Below are positions 1 through 6,503 of a stretch of DNA of 24,035 nucleotides, one piece after another. Each line of letters begins with the position of its first letter. Positions within the stretch are counted from its first letter, which is position 1. The position numbers and the translations under genes are program-made. Source of the DNA: Acidobacteriota bacterium (GTDB lineage: Bacteria > Acidobacteriota > UBA6911 > RPQK01); NCBI GenBank assembly GCA_003819755.1, contig RPQK01000021.1, positions 1 to 24,035 on the forward strand, written 5' to 3'. The notes under the pieces were generated by a model. The model saw only the letters and a program-made list of their open reading frames with translations. It did no database searches and had not been told where the DNA came from.

Positions 1-461
1 AAAATGGCTTTACCGTCGCGACAGTGACGATCGTCAACGAGGGCAGCCAACCGCTGGACGTTGATACAGCCAAGATCCGAGTGCTGAATCCCAAGAACAA
101 GGAAGTTCCGGTCGCCACCGTGTCGGAAGTCGTGCCCAAGATGGTCAAGTCCGGGGCAAGAGTCCCGAACGTGAGCACTCCCAATCCAGGAGGTGTCTAC
201 CGGCCGATGCCCGGCGAGCCGGGGTATGGCCGCCCGCTTGACGCGGGTGTCTCGCTCGGGGGCAGCCGCGGAGGAGTGATCGACCTCGGGAGGGTCGAGC
301 GCCTGAAAGCCTCGATCGAGAAATACCAGCTGAAAAGCGCTCAGATCAAGCCGGGAGAACGCCTCGAAGGCTTCTTGTACCTGAAGACCGACAAGCCGCC
401 GGAAGAGCTGAAAGGGACGACGATTGTGCTGACGCCGGAGCTCACTTTGACGGTGGAGTGA
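1..461 (+). CDS. 3' end of an unrecognised protein gene (partial)
   Basis: An open frame runs in from the left edge without a stop and ends at a TGA at 459-461. The GTG at 24 is probably an internal valine, because the frame reads upstream of it as N-G-F-T-V-A-T-V-T-I-V-N-E-G, a beta-strand-like segment that continues the same pattern. The visible ~152 residues alternate hydrophobic residues as in an immunoglobulin-like beta sandwich (VTIVNEGSQPLDVD near the start, KPGERLEGFLYLKTD and TTIVLTPELTLTVE at the end). A Gly/Pro-rich insert lies in the middle. I do not recognise the family; a DUF4352-like or surface beta-sandwich domain is one possibility. It converges on the radical SAM gene, with a tandem-word hairpin just after its stop. 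Confidence 0.7.
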   Translation, partial: NGFTVATVTIVNEGSQPLDVDTAKIRVLNPKNKEVPVATVSEVVPKMVKSGARVPNVSTPNPGGVYRPMPGEPGYGRPLDAGVSLGGSRGGVIDLGRVERLKASIEKYQLKSAQIKPGERLEGFLYLKTDKPPEELKGTTIVLTPELTLTVE

Positions 462-465
462 CGAG

Positions 466-559
466 AAAGGACCTCAAGGACCTCAAAGACGACAAGGACC
501 AAAAGGACAGCCAAGCCATCCTTTTGGTCCTTGTGGTCTTTGAGGTCCTTGAGGTCTTT
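466..559. repeat. Tandem-word hairpin A1 (nonamer AAGGACCTC)
   Basis: Left arm 466-507 and right arm 519-559 are reverse complements with about one mismatch and one gap; the loop is 11 nt. The left side parses as five tandem nonamers from 467 to 511: AAGGACCTC, AAGGACCTC, AAAGACGAC, AAGGACCAA, AAGGACAGC. The right arm is followed by a T-run (565-569), and on the opposite strand the hairpin is followed by CTTTCTC. It lies between two converging genes, so a bidirectional terminator role is plausible. The radical SAM stop codon (TAA, 568-570) is in the T-run. Confidence 0.9.
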
Positions 560-567
560 GGGTCTTT

Positions 568-1596
568 TTAGCTTTGACTTGTCGACTCAAAGGCCGAGCG
601 CGGCTTGAACGAGAAGTGCCCGGAGATGCTCTCGTAACTGAGGCGAGGCAAGCTCTTATCCAGATACGACCGGATCGAGACGTAGCATTCGTCGCATTTA
701 TTCTGCTGCGTGAATTTCTCCACCATCTCGGATCTTTTTTCGAGCGGGAACCGGTGAAACTGCATCGAGCAAGGTTGCAGGTAGCCGTTGCTGGTCACGA
801 CGAGAAACCGCAGGCCGGCCTTGCACCCAGGGGTCCCCCGGCGCTTGAAGTATTCGAGCGTGGCTTCCAGCGTCGTCTTGCTGTTGACGATCCAATGACT
901 GTGGTCCATTCGCTCCATGATTCGGCGGATCTGTTTTTCCAGTTCGTTCAAGTCAGCCGGTTTTTCGATAAAGTAATCCCGACACCCGGTGCGGCGTGCG
1001 GAATACGCGCTGTAGCTCACGTTTACGCCCCATTCGCGGGCTTTGTCAGCGACCTCGTTGATATGCGGCAGGTTGTTGAGGGTGATGCAATTATTGAGAA
1101 CGATGTCGTCGTTGCCGTACGCCGAGAGCTTCGGCATCAACTCCGACAGGTGGGCGTACAGCCCGGGGAGACCACGGAAATCGTCGTGCCGCTCGTCGGG
1201 AAAATCCAGGCTCACAGAGAACTGATTGATGCCCGCCTCGCGCATTGCATGGTACCGCTCTTCGGTCATGAGCGACCAGTTGGAGACGAGGATGGTGTAG
1301 GGCAAGCCGGAAGGGAGTTTTATGTTGCGGACGACCTCCTCGAGATCGCTCCTCATCAACGGTTCGCCGCCCGAAACTTGAACCACGCAGGGGCGCAAAG
1401 CCTCAACATATCGCCGGTAATCGGCCGGCTTAAGGTCCTGTGACATATCCCGAGGCCCGCCGTGATCGCAGTGCTTGCAGAAACAGGTGCACGAATCGGT
1501 CACTTCAAACGAGACAACTATCGGGCGTTCAGCGAACCAGTTTCCTACGCCCTGCCCGATGATTCTCAGCGATTCGGTAAGAGGAACTTTCCGCAC
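568..1596 (-). CDS. Radical SAM protein with twitch/SPASM-like C-terminus
   Basis: The 342-residue protein has the radical SAM cluster motif CxxxCxxC at C36, C40 and C43 (with an extra Cys38 inside) and the GGE motif at 76-78, so it should bind a [4Fe-4S] cluster and cleave S-adenosylmethionine. The C-terminus has C258-x12-G-x4-C276, the opening signature of a SPASM/twitch domain, then C301-x2-C304. The further cysteines of a full SPASM domain are absent, so a twitch-like domain with one auxiliary cluster fits better. The start is GTG at 1596, with a GGTGG-like ribosome site about 6 nt upstream. Relatives modify peptides, proteins or small molecules. No precursor peptide or partner gene is visible here, so the substrate is unknown. 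Confidence 0.87.
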   Translation of the reverse strand: MRKVPLTESLRIIGQGVGNWFAERPIVVSFEVTDSCTCFCKHCDHGGPRDMSQDLKPADYRRYVEALRPCVVQVSGGEPLMRSDLEEVVRNIKLPSGLPYTILVSNWSLMTEERYHAMREAGINQFSVSLDFPDERHDDFRGLPGLYAHLSELMPKLSAYGNDDIVLNNCITLNNLPHINEVADKAREWGVNVSYSAYSARRTGCRDYFIEKPADLNELEKQIRRIMERMDHSHWIVNSKTTLEATLEYFKRRGTPGCKAGLRFLVVTSNGYLQPCSMQFHRFPLEKRSEMVEKFTQQNKCDECYVSIRSYLDKSLPRLSYESISGHFSFKPRSAFESTSQS

Positions 1597-1892
1597 GAAG
1601 ATCCACCTTTACTGGCCCCGGTTGCCCAGGGGAACATGTACAATCACGACAACAGTTTGCTGTTTGACCCCATCACTTCGAAACCGCTAGAAGCGGTCGC
1701 CATATTGACAGAAGCAGGCCGCTTTTTCAAGCCGGAAATCGCCTCGGTCCCCGGCCCTCGCGGGCCGTGGATCTTAGCGTCGTCTTCCTCTAGACCCCGC
1801 GCCGCGAGGCCACTTACTTAAGTAGACATGTTAAAATGGAGCGCGAGTCGGAAGCAAGCTTTTGAGAAAATAGGACTTGGAGGATAAATCAG
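1597..1892. other. Divergent intergenic region, radical SAM gene / aguB
   Basis: No gene is supported in these 296 nt. They must hold promoters for both flanking genes. Visible items are a 6-bp GC stem with a 4-nt loop (CGGCCC tcgc GGGCCG, 1752-1767), a 10-bp palindrome TACTTAAGTA (1815-1824), and TAAAAT (1832-1837) as a possible -10 for aguB. No tandem-word hairpin is present, unlike the convergent junctions. Confidence 0.6.
1815..1837 (+). promoter_or_regulatory. Possible aguB promoter region with palindrome
   Basis: TAAAAT at 1832-1837 matches the -10 consensus at 5 of 6 positions and lies 55 nt upstream of the GTG start. The palindrome TACTTAAGTA (1815-1824) lies just upstream, about where a repressor or activator would contact a promoter. 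No good -35 box is seen at 16-18 nt spacing, so the call is tentative. Confidence 0.3.
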
Positions 1893-2771
1893 GTGAGCGG
1901 CCAGACGGTGACAATCGGGCTCGTGCAAATGAGCTGCACCCCCGATCCTGAGCACAACTTCCAGAAAGCATCCGAGAAGATCAGGCAGGCCGCACGGGAC
2001 GGAGCCGAAGTGGTCTGCCTGCAGGAGCTCTTCCGCAGTCTGTACTTCTGCCAGAAGGAGGATGCCGAGGCGTTCAATCTGGCGGAACCGATCCCCGGAC
2101 CGACCTCGGAGGCATTCGCGTGTCTGTCCAAAGAGCTCAATATCGTTATCATCGCTTCCCTTTTTGAACAGCGCGCCCGGGGTCTTTACCACAACACGGT
2201 GGCAATCATCGACCCTGTGAAGGGTCTCGCCGGAAGATACCGGAAGATGCACATCCCGGACGATCCTTTTTACTACGAGAAGTACTACTTCACCCCCGGG
2301 GACCTCGGATTCCAGTCTCATGCGACCGACCGCGGCAACCTTGGAGTCTTGATCTGCTGGGATCAATGGTTCCCGGAAGCCGCCCGGCTGACCGCCCTGG
2401 CCGGCGCCGACATTCTCTTTTATCCCACCGCCATCGGCTGGATCGACGGTGACACCGGCGGGGATTTGAAAACGGCTCAGCCGGAGGCTTGGCGGACCAT
2501 CCAGAGGGCTCATGCCGTGGCCAATGGGGTTTTCGTCGCGGCGGTCAACAGGGTCGGGCGGGAAGGTAGTCTCACCTTCTGGGGGCAATCGTTTGTCTGC
2601 GATCCCTTCGGGCGCATAGTTGCCGAAGCTTCCGCCGACAAGGAGGAGATTTTCATCACGTCATGTGACTTTTCGCTAATCGAGCAGCCCCGCCGTAACT
2701 GGCCCTTTCTTCGCGACCGCCGAATCGACTCCTACGGCGGCCTCGGTGTTCGTTTTCTGGACCGGACCTGA
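1893..2771 (+). CDS. aguB: N-carbamoylputrescine amidohydrolase
   Basis: This cytoplasmic nitrilase-superfamily enzyme hydrolyses N-carbamoylputrescine to putrescine, ammonia and CO2, the last step of the agmatine route. The Glu-Lys-Cys catalytic triad is visible: Glu45 in LQELFRSLYF, Lys118 in YRKMHIPDDP and Cys155 in GVLICWDQWFPEAAR. The EKYYFTPGD stretch and the length (292 aa) are typical of AguB rather than of a general nitrilase. The start is GTG at 1893, preceded by GGAGGA at 1879-1884 with 8 nt spacing. aguA follows after 3 nt, so the two are surely one transcript. No speA (arginine decarboxylase) is in the window, so agmatine must come from elsewhere. Confidence 0.95.
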   Translation: MSGQTVTIGLVQMSCTPDPEHNFQKASEKIRQAARDGAEVVCLQELFRSLYFCQKEDAEAFNLAEPIPGPTSEAFACLSKELNIVIIASLFEQRARGLYHNTVAIIDPVKGLAGRYRKMHIPDDPFYYEKYYFTPGDLGFQSHATDRGNLGVLICWDQWFPEAARLTALAGADILFYPTAIGWIDGDTGGDLKTAQPEAWRTIQRAHAVANGVFVAAVNRVGREGSLTFWGQSFVCDPFGRIVAEASADKEEIFITSCDFSLIEQPRRNWPFLRDRRIDSYGGLGVRFLDRT

Positions 2772-2774
2772 AAC

Positions 2775-3833
2775 ATGAGTAACCCTTCCCAGCCTTCCCC
2801 GGCGCAACTCGGTTACGCCATGCCGGCCGAGTGGCGCACCCACGAAGCGACTTGGCTCGCTTGGCCGAAGGATCCGATTACCTGGCCTGACCGGGTTGCG
2901 CTGGTCCAGAACATCTTCCTGGAAATGATCAGCCGGCTTTCGGCCGAGGAGCGAGTCGAGCTGTTGGTCGATGATGGACCCACGGAACAAGATGTCCGAA
3001 ATCGTTTGGGGGGCTTTCGAGTCCACCTGTCGAACGTTCGGTTCCACCGTATCCCCACGGTGGACAGCTGGATCAGGGATTACGGTCCGAACTTTCTCTT
3101 GAACGCCGAAACCCGCCAACTGGCATTCAATCACTGGATTTTCAACGCGTGGGGAGGGAAATACGAGGAGCTCAAGCGAGACACAGATGTACCCTTCAAA
3201 ATCACCGCTTTGCTCGACGTTCCCCGCTTCACGCCGGGAATCGTCCTGGAGGGCGGATCGATTGAGGTTAACGGGGCGGGAATCTGTATGACGACGGAGC
3301 AGTGTCTTTTAAACCCGAACCGCAACCCGGATCTGTCGAGAGCGGACCTGGAAGGGCAGTTGAGAGCTCACCTGGGGGTAAGCCGGATCCTTTGGCTCGG
3401 CGAGGGAATCATCGGGGACGACACCGACGGACACATTGATGACATCGCCCGATTTGTCCGATCCGATACAATTGTTGCGGCAGTCGAAGACGACCCGGCG
3501 GACGAGAACTACAAGGTGCTCCAGGACAACCTGCGGAGGCTGGAATGCGCGACCGATTTGTCCGGCAAACCCTTCAATCTCGTCCTGCTTCCAATGCCCG
3601 GCCCGGTTGAGGGGTCAGACGGCCGGCTTCCGGCCAGCTACGCGAACTTCTACATCGCAAACGGAACCGTACTGGTGCCGCTGTTCGGTCATCGCAACGA
3701 TGAAAAGGCTCTGGAGATTCTGCGAAGTGTGTTCCCCGGCCGAACCGTCGCCGGCCTTCACTGCGAGCCGCTCGTTTGGGGGCTCGGCACGATTCATTGC
3801 GTCACGCAGCAGCAACCAGGGCGTGGGTGGTAG
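2775..3833 (+). CDS. aguA: Agmatine deiminase
   Basis: The enzyme converts agmatine to N-carbamoylputrescine plus ammonia, supplying AguB encoded just upstream. The 352-residue protein has the family landmarks: MPAEWRTHEATWLAWP near the N-terminus, DSWIRDYGPNF (97-107), EGGSIE (159-164), DGHIDDIARF with His220, and the catalytic cysteine Cys342 in GTIHCVTQQQP at the C-terminus. It belongs to the guanidino-group-modifying superfamily (pentein fold). The ATG at 2775 is 3 nt after the aguB stop; no strong ribosome site precedes it, so translational coupling is likely. The gene ends at TAG, 12 nt before the perfect arms of a hairpin that probably terminates the operon. Confidence 0.95.
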   Translation: MSNPSQPSPAQLGYAMPAEWRTHEATWLAWPKDPITWPDRVALVQNIFLEMISRLSAEERVELLVDDGPTEQDVRNRLGGFRVHLSNVRFHRIPTVDSWIRDYGPNFLLNAETRQLAFNHWIFNAWGGKYEELKRDTDVPFKITALLDVPRFTPGIVLEGGSIEVNGAGICMTTEQCLLNPNRNPDLSRADLEGQLRAHLGVSRILWLGEGIIGDDTDGHIDDIARFVRSDTIVAAVEDDPADENYKVLQDNLRRLECATDLSGKPFNLVLLPMPGPVEGSDGRLPASYANFYIANGTVLVPLFGHRNDEKALEILRSVFPGRTVAGLHCEPLVWGLGTIHCVTQQQPGRGW

Positions 3834-3845
3834 TTGTACGGTTTT

Positions 3846-3902
3846 TATCCACGAATTACACGAATTACACGAATTGACACCAGTTCGTGTAATTCGTGGA
3901 TA
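3846..3902. repeat. Tandem-word hairpin B (nonamer ACGAATTAC)
   Basis: The arms 3846-3864 and 3884-3902 are perfect 19-nt reverse complements. The 5' arm and loop contain three tandem copies of the word (ACGAATTAC, ACGAATTAC, ACGAATTGAC from 3851); the 3' side has two inverted copies. It lies between converging aguA and the small coiled-coil gene. The + strand has TTTTT before the hairpin and AAAAA after it, so a U-run would follow neither transcript; a classical intrinsic terminator is therefore less clear here than at site A1. The opening 19 nt recur as an isolated arm at 23798-23816. Confidence 0.92.
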
Positions 3903-3912
3903 GAAAAAGCGG

Positions 3913-4209
3913 CTACTTCCCCGCCTTCGCCTTCTCGACCTCGGATTCCATCTCTCGGTTCAAACGGTTTCGTTCGTCGACCAGCCTTTGCTTGATTTGC
4001 TCAATCTGATCGTACTTGCCGCTTTGAACTGCTTGCTTGATCTGCGACTCGGCCCCGATCTCTGCCTCGGCAACCTTGGCCTTGTACCGGCTTCGAATCT
4101 CGGCGACTGCCGTCCTTTGTTCTTCGGAAAGTTTCTCGACCGGGGCGCCTTCCTGAGCGTTCAACTTCTCCAGCGCCAATTCCCAGGCCGATTTCAATTC
4201 GTCGGACAT
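3913..4209 (-). CDS. Small charged helical protein, coiled coil, unknown function
   Basis: The 98-residue protein begins MSDELKSAWELALEKL. The ATG at 4209 was chosen over an upstream in-frame ATG (4290) because AGGGAGG lies 5 nt before it and the extra upstream residues look non-coding. The chain is almost wholly helical and rich in Glu, Lys, Gln and Arg, with coiled-coil character over roughly residues 25-95. It has no signal peptide or membrane segment. I believe short proteins starting this way recur as hypothetical proteins in Acidobacteriota and deltaproteobacterial lineages, but know of no function. It is divergent to the GAF-PP2C phosphatase gene. Confidence 0.78.
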   Translation of the reverse strand: MSDELKSAWELALEKLNAQEGAPVEKLSEEQRTAVAEIRSRYKAKVAEAEIGAESQIKQAVQSGKYDQIEQIKQRLVDERNRLNREMESEVEKAKAGK

Positions 4210-4271
4210 CTTCGCCTCCCTTAGTCCTCTGATTTTACTATGAGTTGCGCTTGCCGGCTGCGCTCTGCCAC

Positions 4272-4300
4272 TGGAAAGGTCAGTCCCCAACCTTTAGACT
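4272..4300 (+). promoter_or_regulatory. Candidate promoter of the GAF-PP2C gene, leaderless geometry
   Basis: TGGAAA (4272-4277) and TAGACT (4295-4300) are separated by 17 nt and match the -35 and -10 consensus at 4 of 6 positions each. The -10 ends 6 nt before the ATG at 4307 and there is no Shine-Dalgarno sequence, so a transcript would begin at or next to the start codon. Each hexamer alone is weak evidence. Confidence 0.35.
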
Positions 4301-4306
4301 ATTCGG

Positions 4307-6073
4307 ATGGGCAACGAGCTGACTCAGAGCTCCGGAGTGTCCCGCACGCGGAGTTTTTGGCGAAAGAAGGTCTCACTTCTCAACTACCTGGAGGCCTTCC
4401 ATCTCGCTCCGGACCTGGAATCACTGATTCGCTCGCTGCGTATTCTGCTCGAAGACGAATTTCGACCAGCCGCAATTCACTTTAGCCTGATCGACGTTCG
4501 GAAACGACACCTGGCTTACTATTTTCCCGAGATCCTGAAGGGCGCGCCGGTCGTGATCGGAGAGGGCTTCAGCGGGCTTGCAGTCGCCGCCGGGCGCTGC
4601 CTCCGCTTCCGGGCGTCTGAAGGCCCCCTGCCTTACCATGCCCTGCCGGAGACCCTCGATTTCGTGCGTCCCCGCACGTCGGTTCTCGTCGCTCCGCTTA
4701 TCCGTGATGCCCGTGTGATCGGCACTATTGAGATCATCGACCGTGCCGACGGCCAGGAGTTCTCCTCGAGTGACGTTACCTACCTCGAGGCACTCGCGCC
4801 GCACATGGCCGTCGCGGTAAACCACTTCGTCCTTTCCATGGAAGCCAAGCGCCGCGAAGAGGAGGAAGCACGGCTCAGGGAAATAGCGCGCAGCATCAAC
4901 GCGACGCTCAACCTGGATGAGATCCTGGAGGACATCCTCCAGCACCTGCGCGGGCTGATCCCGTACGACTCGGCTGCCATCCTGCTCTTCGCGTCGCAGG
5001 AGCAGAAGAGGGACATGGCCAGCTTCGGCATGACCGAGAATGAACAGGAGCACCTGCAGGAGCAGGCGGTCAGGATTCAGAGGGAGTGGCTGGAGCTCGG
5101 GGCAATCCCGCGTCTGCTCTCCCAGGAGGACTGCGAAGACCTGCGCTACTGCCTGCGGACCGGCGAGTCACAGATCCTGATGCCCTTACGCAGCACGGAC
5201 CGCATCATCGGCCTGTTCCTTCTGATCAGTGACCAGCGGGATGCCTTTGCGCAGGCGGATCTCGAGTTGCTGGAGGCCTTCGCCAGTCACGCGGCTTTTG
5301 CCATAGAAAAGGCACGGCTGCATCGGTCTCTGATTGAAAAGACCCAGCTGGAACAGGAACTGCGGATCGCGCGCGAAATTCAGCTGCGCTTCCTGCCGGG
5401 GGAAATGCCGCGCATAAGCGGGTTGCAGATTGCAGCCCGCAACGTCGCTTCGCGGCACGTGAGCGGCGACTATTACGACGTCATTCCGATCGTGGAAGGC
5501 CAGTGGGGTATCGTGATCGGGGACGTGTCCAGCAAGGGCATTTCCGCCGGGTTAATCATGTCCGCGTTTCGTGCTTCGCTGCTGGCCGAAATCAGAAACA
5601 ATTTTGCGATTACGACGATTCTCCAGAAGGTCAACCGGCTGCTTTGGGAGACGACCGCCTCAAATCGCTTCGTGACCGCTTTCTACGGCGTTTTCGACGA
5701 GAAGGAAAGAGTCCTGACCTATTCAAACGCCGGCCACAACTTCCCGATCCTGCGCCGCGCGGACGGCACCTTCAGGGAGCTGAAAACCGGTGGGCTGCTT
5801 CTGGGCGCTTTTGAACACGTCCACTACGTTGAGGAGCGCTTTCACCTGCTCCCCGGAGATCTCCTGATTCTATACACCGACGGGGTAAGCGAAGCCCCGG
5901 GACCCGACGGAGAGGAATTCGGGACGACCGGCCTGACCGCGCTTATGGAGCAGTGCCACGCCTCTTCGGCCTCCGACATCGCCGAAGTGCTGGTGCAGAA
6001 AGTCACGGAGCACTCGGAATCGGGAATCCCGGAAGACGATGCGACGCTGATCGTGATGAAGGTGGAAGCGTAA
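4307..6073 (+). CDS. GAF-GAF-PP2C (SpoIIE/RsbU-type) serine phosphatase
   Basis: The 588-residue soluble signalling protein has a first GAF-like domain at about 25-175, a helical linker (178-198), a second GAF domain (about 195-338), a second linker starting KTQLEQELRIAREIQ, and a PP2C-type phosphatase domain (about 370-588). Metal-binding aspartates are visible in SGDYYDV (Asp388), GDVSSKG (Asp406), YTDGVSE (Asp525) and EDDATLIV (577-578), so the phosphatase looks active. Family members dephosphorylate STAS-domain anti-sigma antagonists in response to a GAF-bound signal. No STAS protein or anti-sigma kinase is encoded nearby, so the partner must lie elsewhere. It has no transmembrane segment. 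The start rests on the ATG at 4307 and the -10-like TAGACT upstream. Confidence 0.92.
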   Translation: MGNELTQSSGVSRTRSFWRKKVSLLNYLEAFHLAPDLESLIRSLRILLEDEFRPAAIHFSLIDVRKRHLAYYFPEILKGAPVVIGEGFSGLAVAAGRCLRFRASEGPLPYHALPETLDFVRPRTSVLVAPLIRDARVIGTIEIIDRADGQEFSSSDVTYLEALAPHMAVAVNHFVLSMEAKRREEEEARLREIARSINATLNLDEILEDILQHLRGLIPYDSAAILLFASQEQKRDMASFGMTENEQEHLQEQAVRIQREWLELGAIPRLLSQEDCEDLRYCLRTGESQILMPLRSTDRIIGLFLLISDQRDAFAQADLELLEAFASHAAFAIEKARLHRSLIEKTQLEQELRIAREIQLRFLPGEMPRISGLQIAARNVASRHVSGDYYDVIPIVEGQWGIVIGDVSSKGISAGLIMSAFRASLLAEIRNNFAITTILQKVNRLLWETTASNRFVTAFYGVFDEKERVLTYSNAGHNFPILRRADGTFRELKTGGLLLGAFEHVHYVEERFHLLPGDLLILYTDGVSEAPGPDGEEFGTTGLTALMEQCHASSASDIAEVLVQKVTEHSESGIPEDDATLIVMKVEA

Positions 6074-6115
6074 GACATTCCGGCCAGCCACCCGTCCGGC
6101 ACCCAACCGATAGAG

Positions 6116-6226
6116 CCGCAAGCGCGGCGCTTTTCGCGGAGCGGTCGGATCCGAACACACTGCCGAACCTGGGGGGCTGTACACGTTCGTATCCGACCGC
6201 CCCGCGAAAAAACGCTGCGCTTGCGG
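6116..6226. repeat. Long inverted repeat, 41/42-nt arms, no tandem words
   Basis: Arms 6116-6156 and 6185-6226 match as reverse complements apart from about four mismatches and one indel; the loop is 28 nt. The arms are GC-rich (CCGCAAGCGC at the outer end, GGTCGGAT then CGAAC at the inner end) and lack the tandem 7-10-nt words seen at other junctions. It lies downstream of the GAF-PP2C stop and about 280 nt upstream of the TonB receptor start. It may terminate the first gene, or be a small palindromic mobile element. Confidence 0.88.
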
Positions 6227-6265
6227 GTCTGCGCCGTTGTACTTTGAATCAATAGCTACCCAGCC

Positions 6266-6328
6266 GCCGTCCCCCGCCCGATTCACCTAATTGGATAAGA
6301 TCCAATAACTTGAAGCCAGGGGGACGGC
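6266..6328. promoter_or_regulatory. Nested dyad upstream of the TonB receptor gene
   Basis: An outer pair GCCGTCCCCC (6266-6275) / GGGGGACGGC (6319-6328) is a perfect 10-bp match. It encloses an inner perfect dyad ATTGGAT AAG ATCCAAT (6290-6306). The remaining stretch to the start codon (6329-6503) holds an AT-rich TATATATAAA run (6434-6443), a possible -10 region, and no gene. The inner dyad has the size and spacing of an operator, but I cannot name a regulator. Confidence 0.4.
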
Positions 6329-6503
6329 CGCCCCGGTTGTCGCACCGCCGGCAGCTCCCGGTATCCCTTTCTCACCTCGGTTCTTAGCCTCTTCCCGCCT
6401 TCCGTGTCTCCTTCTGGAAGCGATCTTGCTTTCTATATATAAACCGGTCCCTCTGTTTACATCTCAGGCAAGTCGATGCCTTTCAACCAAGAAAGGAAGG
6501 TTT

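Noticed and set aside
1752..1767. GC-rich hairpin as a terminator in the divergent gap.
   Set aside because: It lies between two divergent genes with nothing to terminate; it is only a 6-bp stem without a T-run.
3845..3853. DnaA-box-like TTATCCACG, repeated at 23799-23807 and inverted at 3895-3902, as a replication origin.
   Set aside because: The match lacks the final A of TTATCCACA, the copies belong to the hairpin B word, and no dnaA, dnaN or AT-rich unwinding region is nearby.
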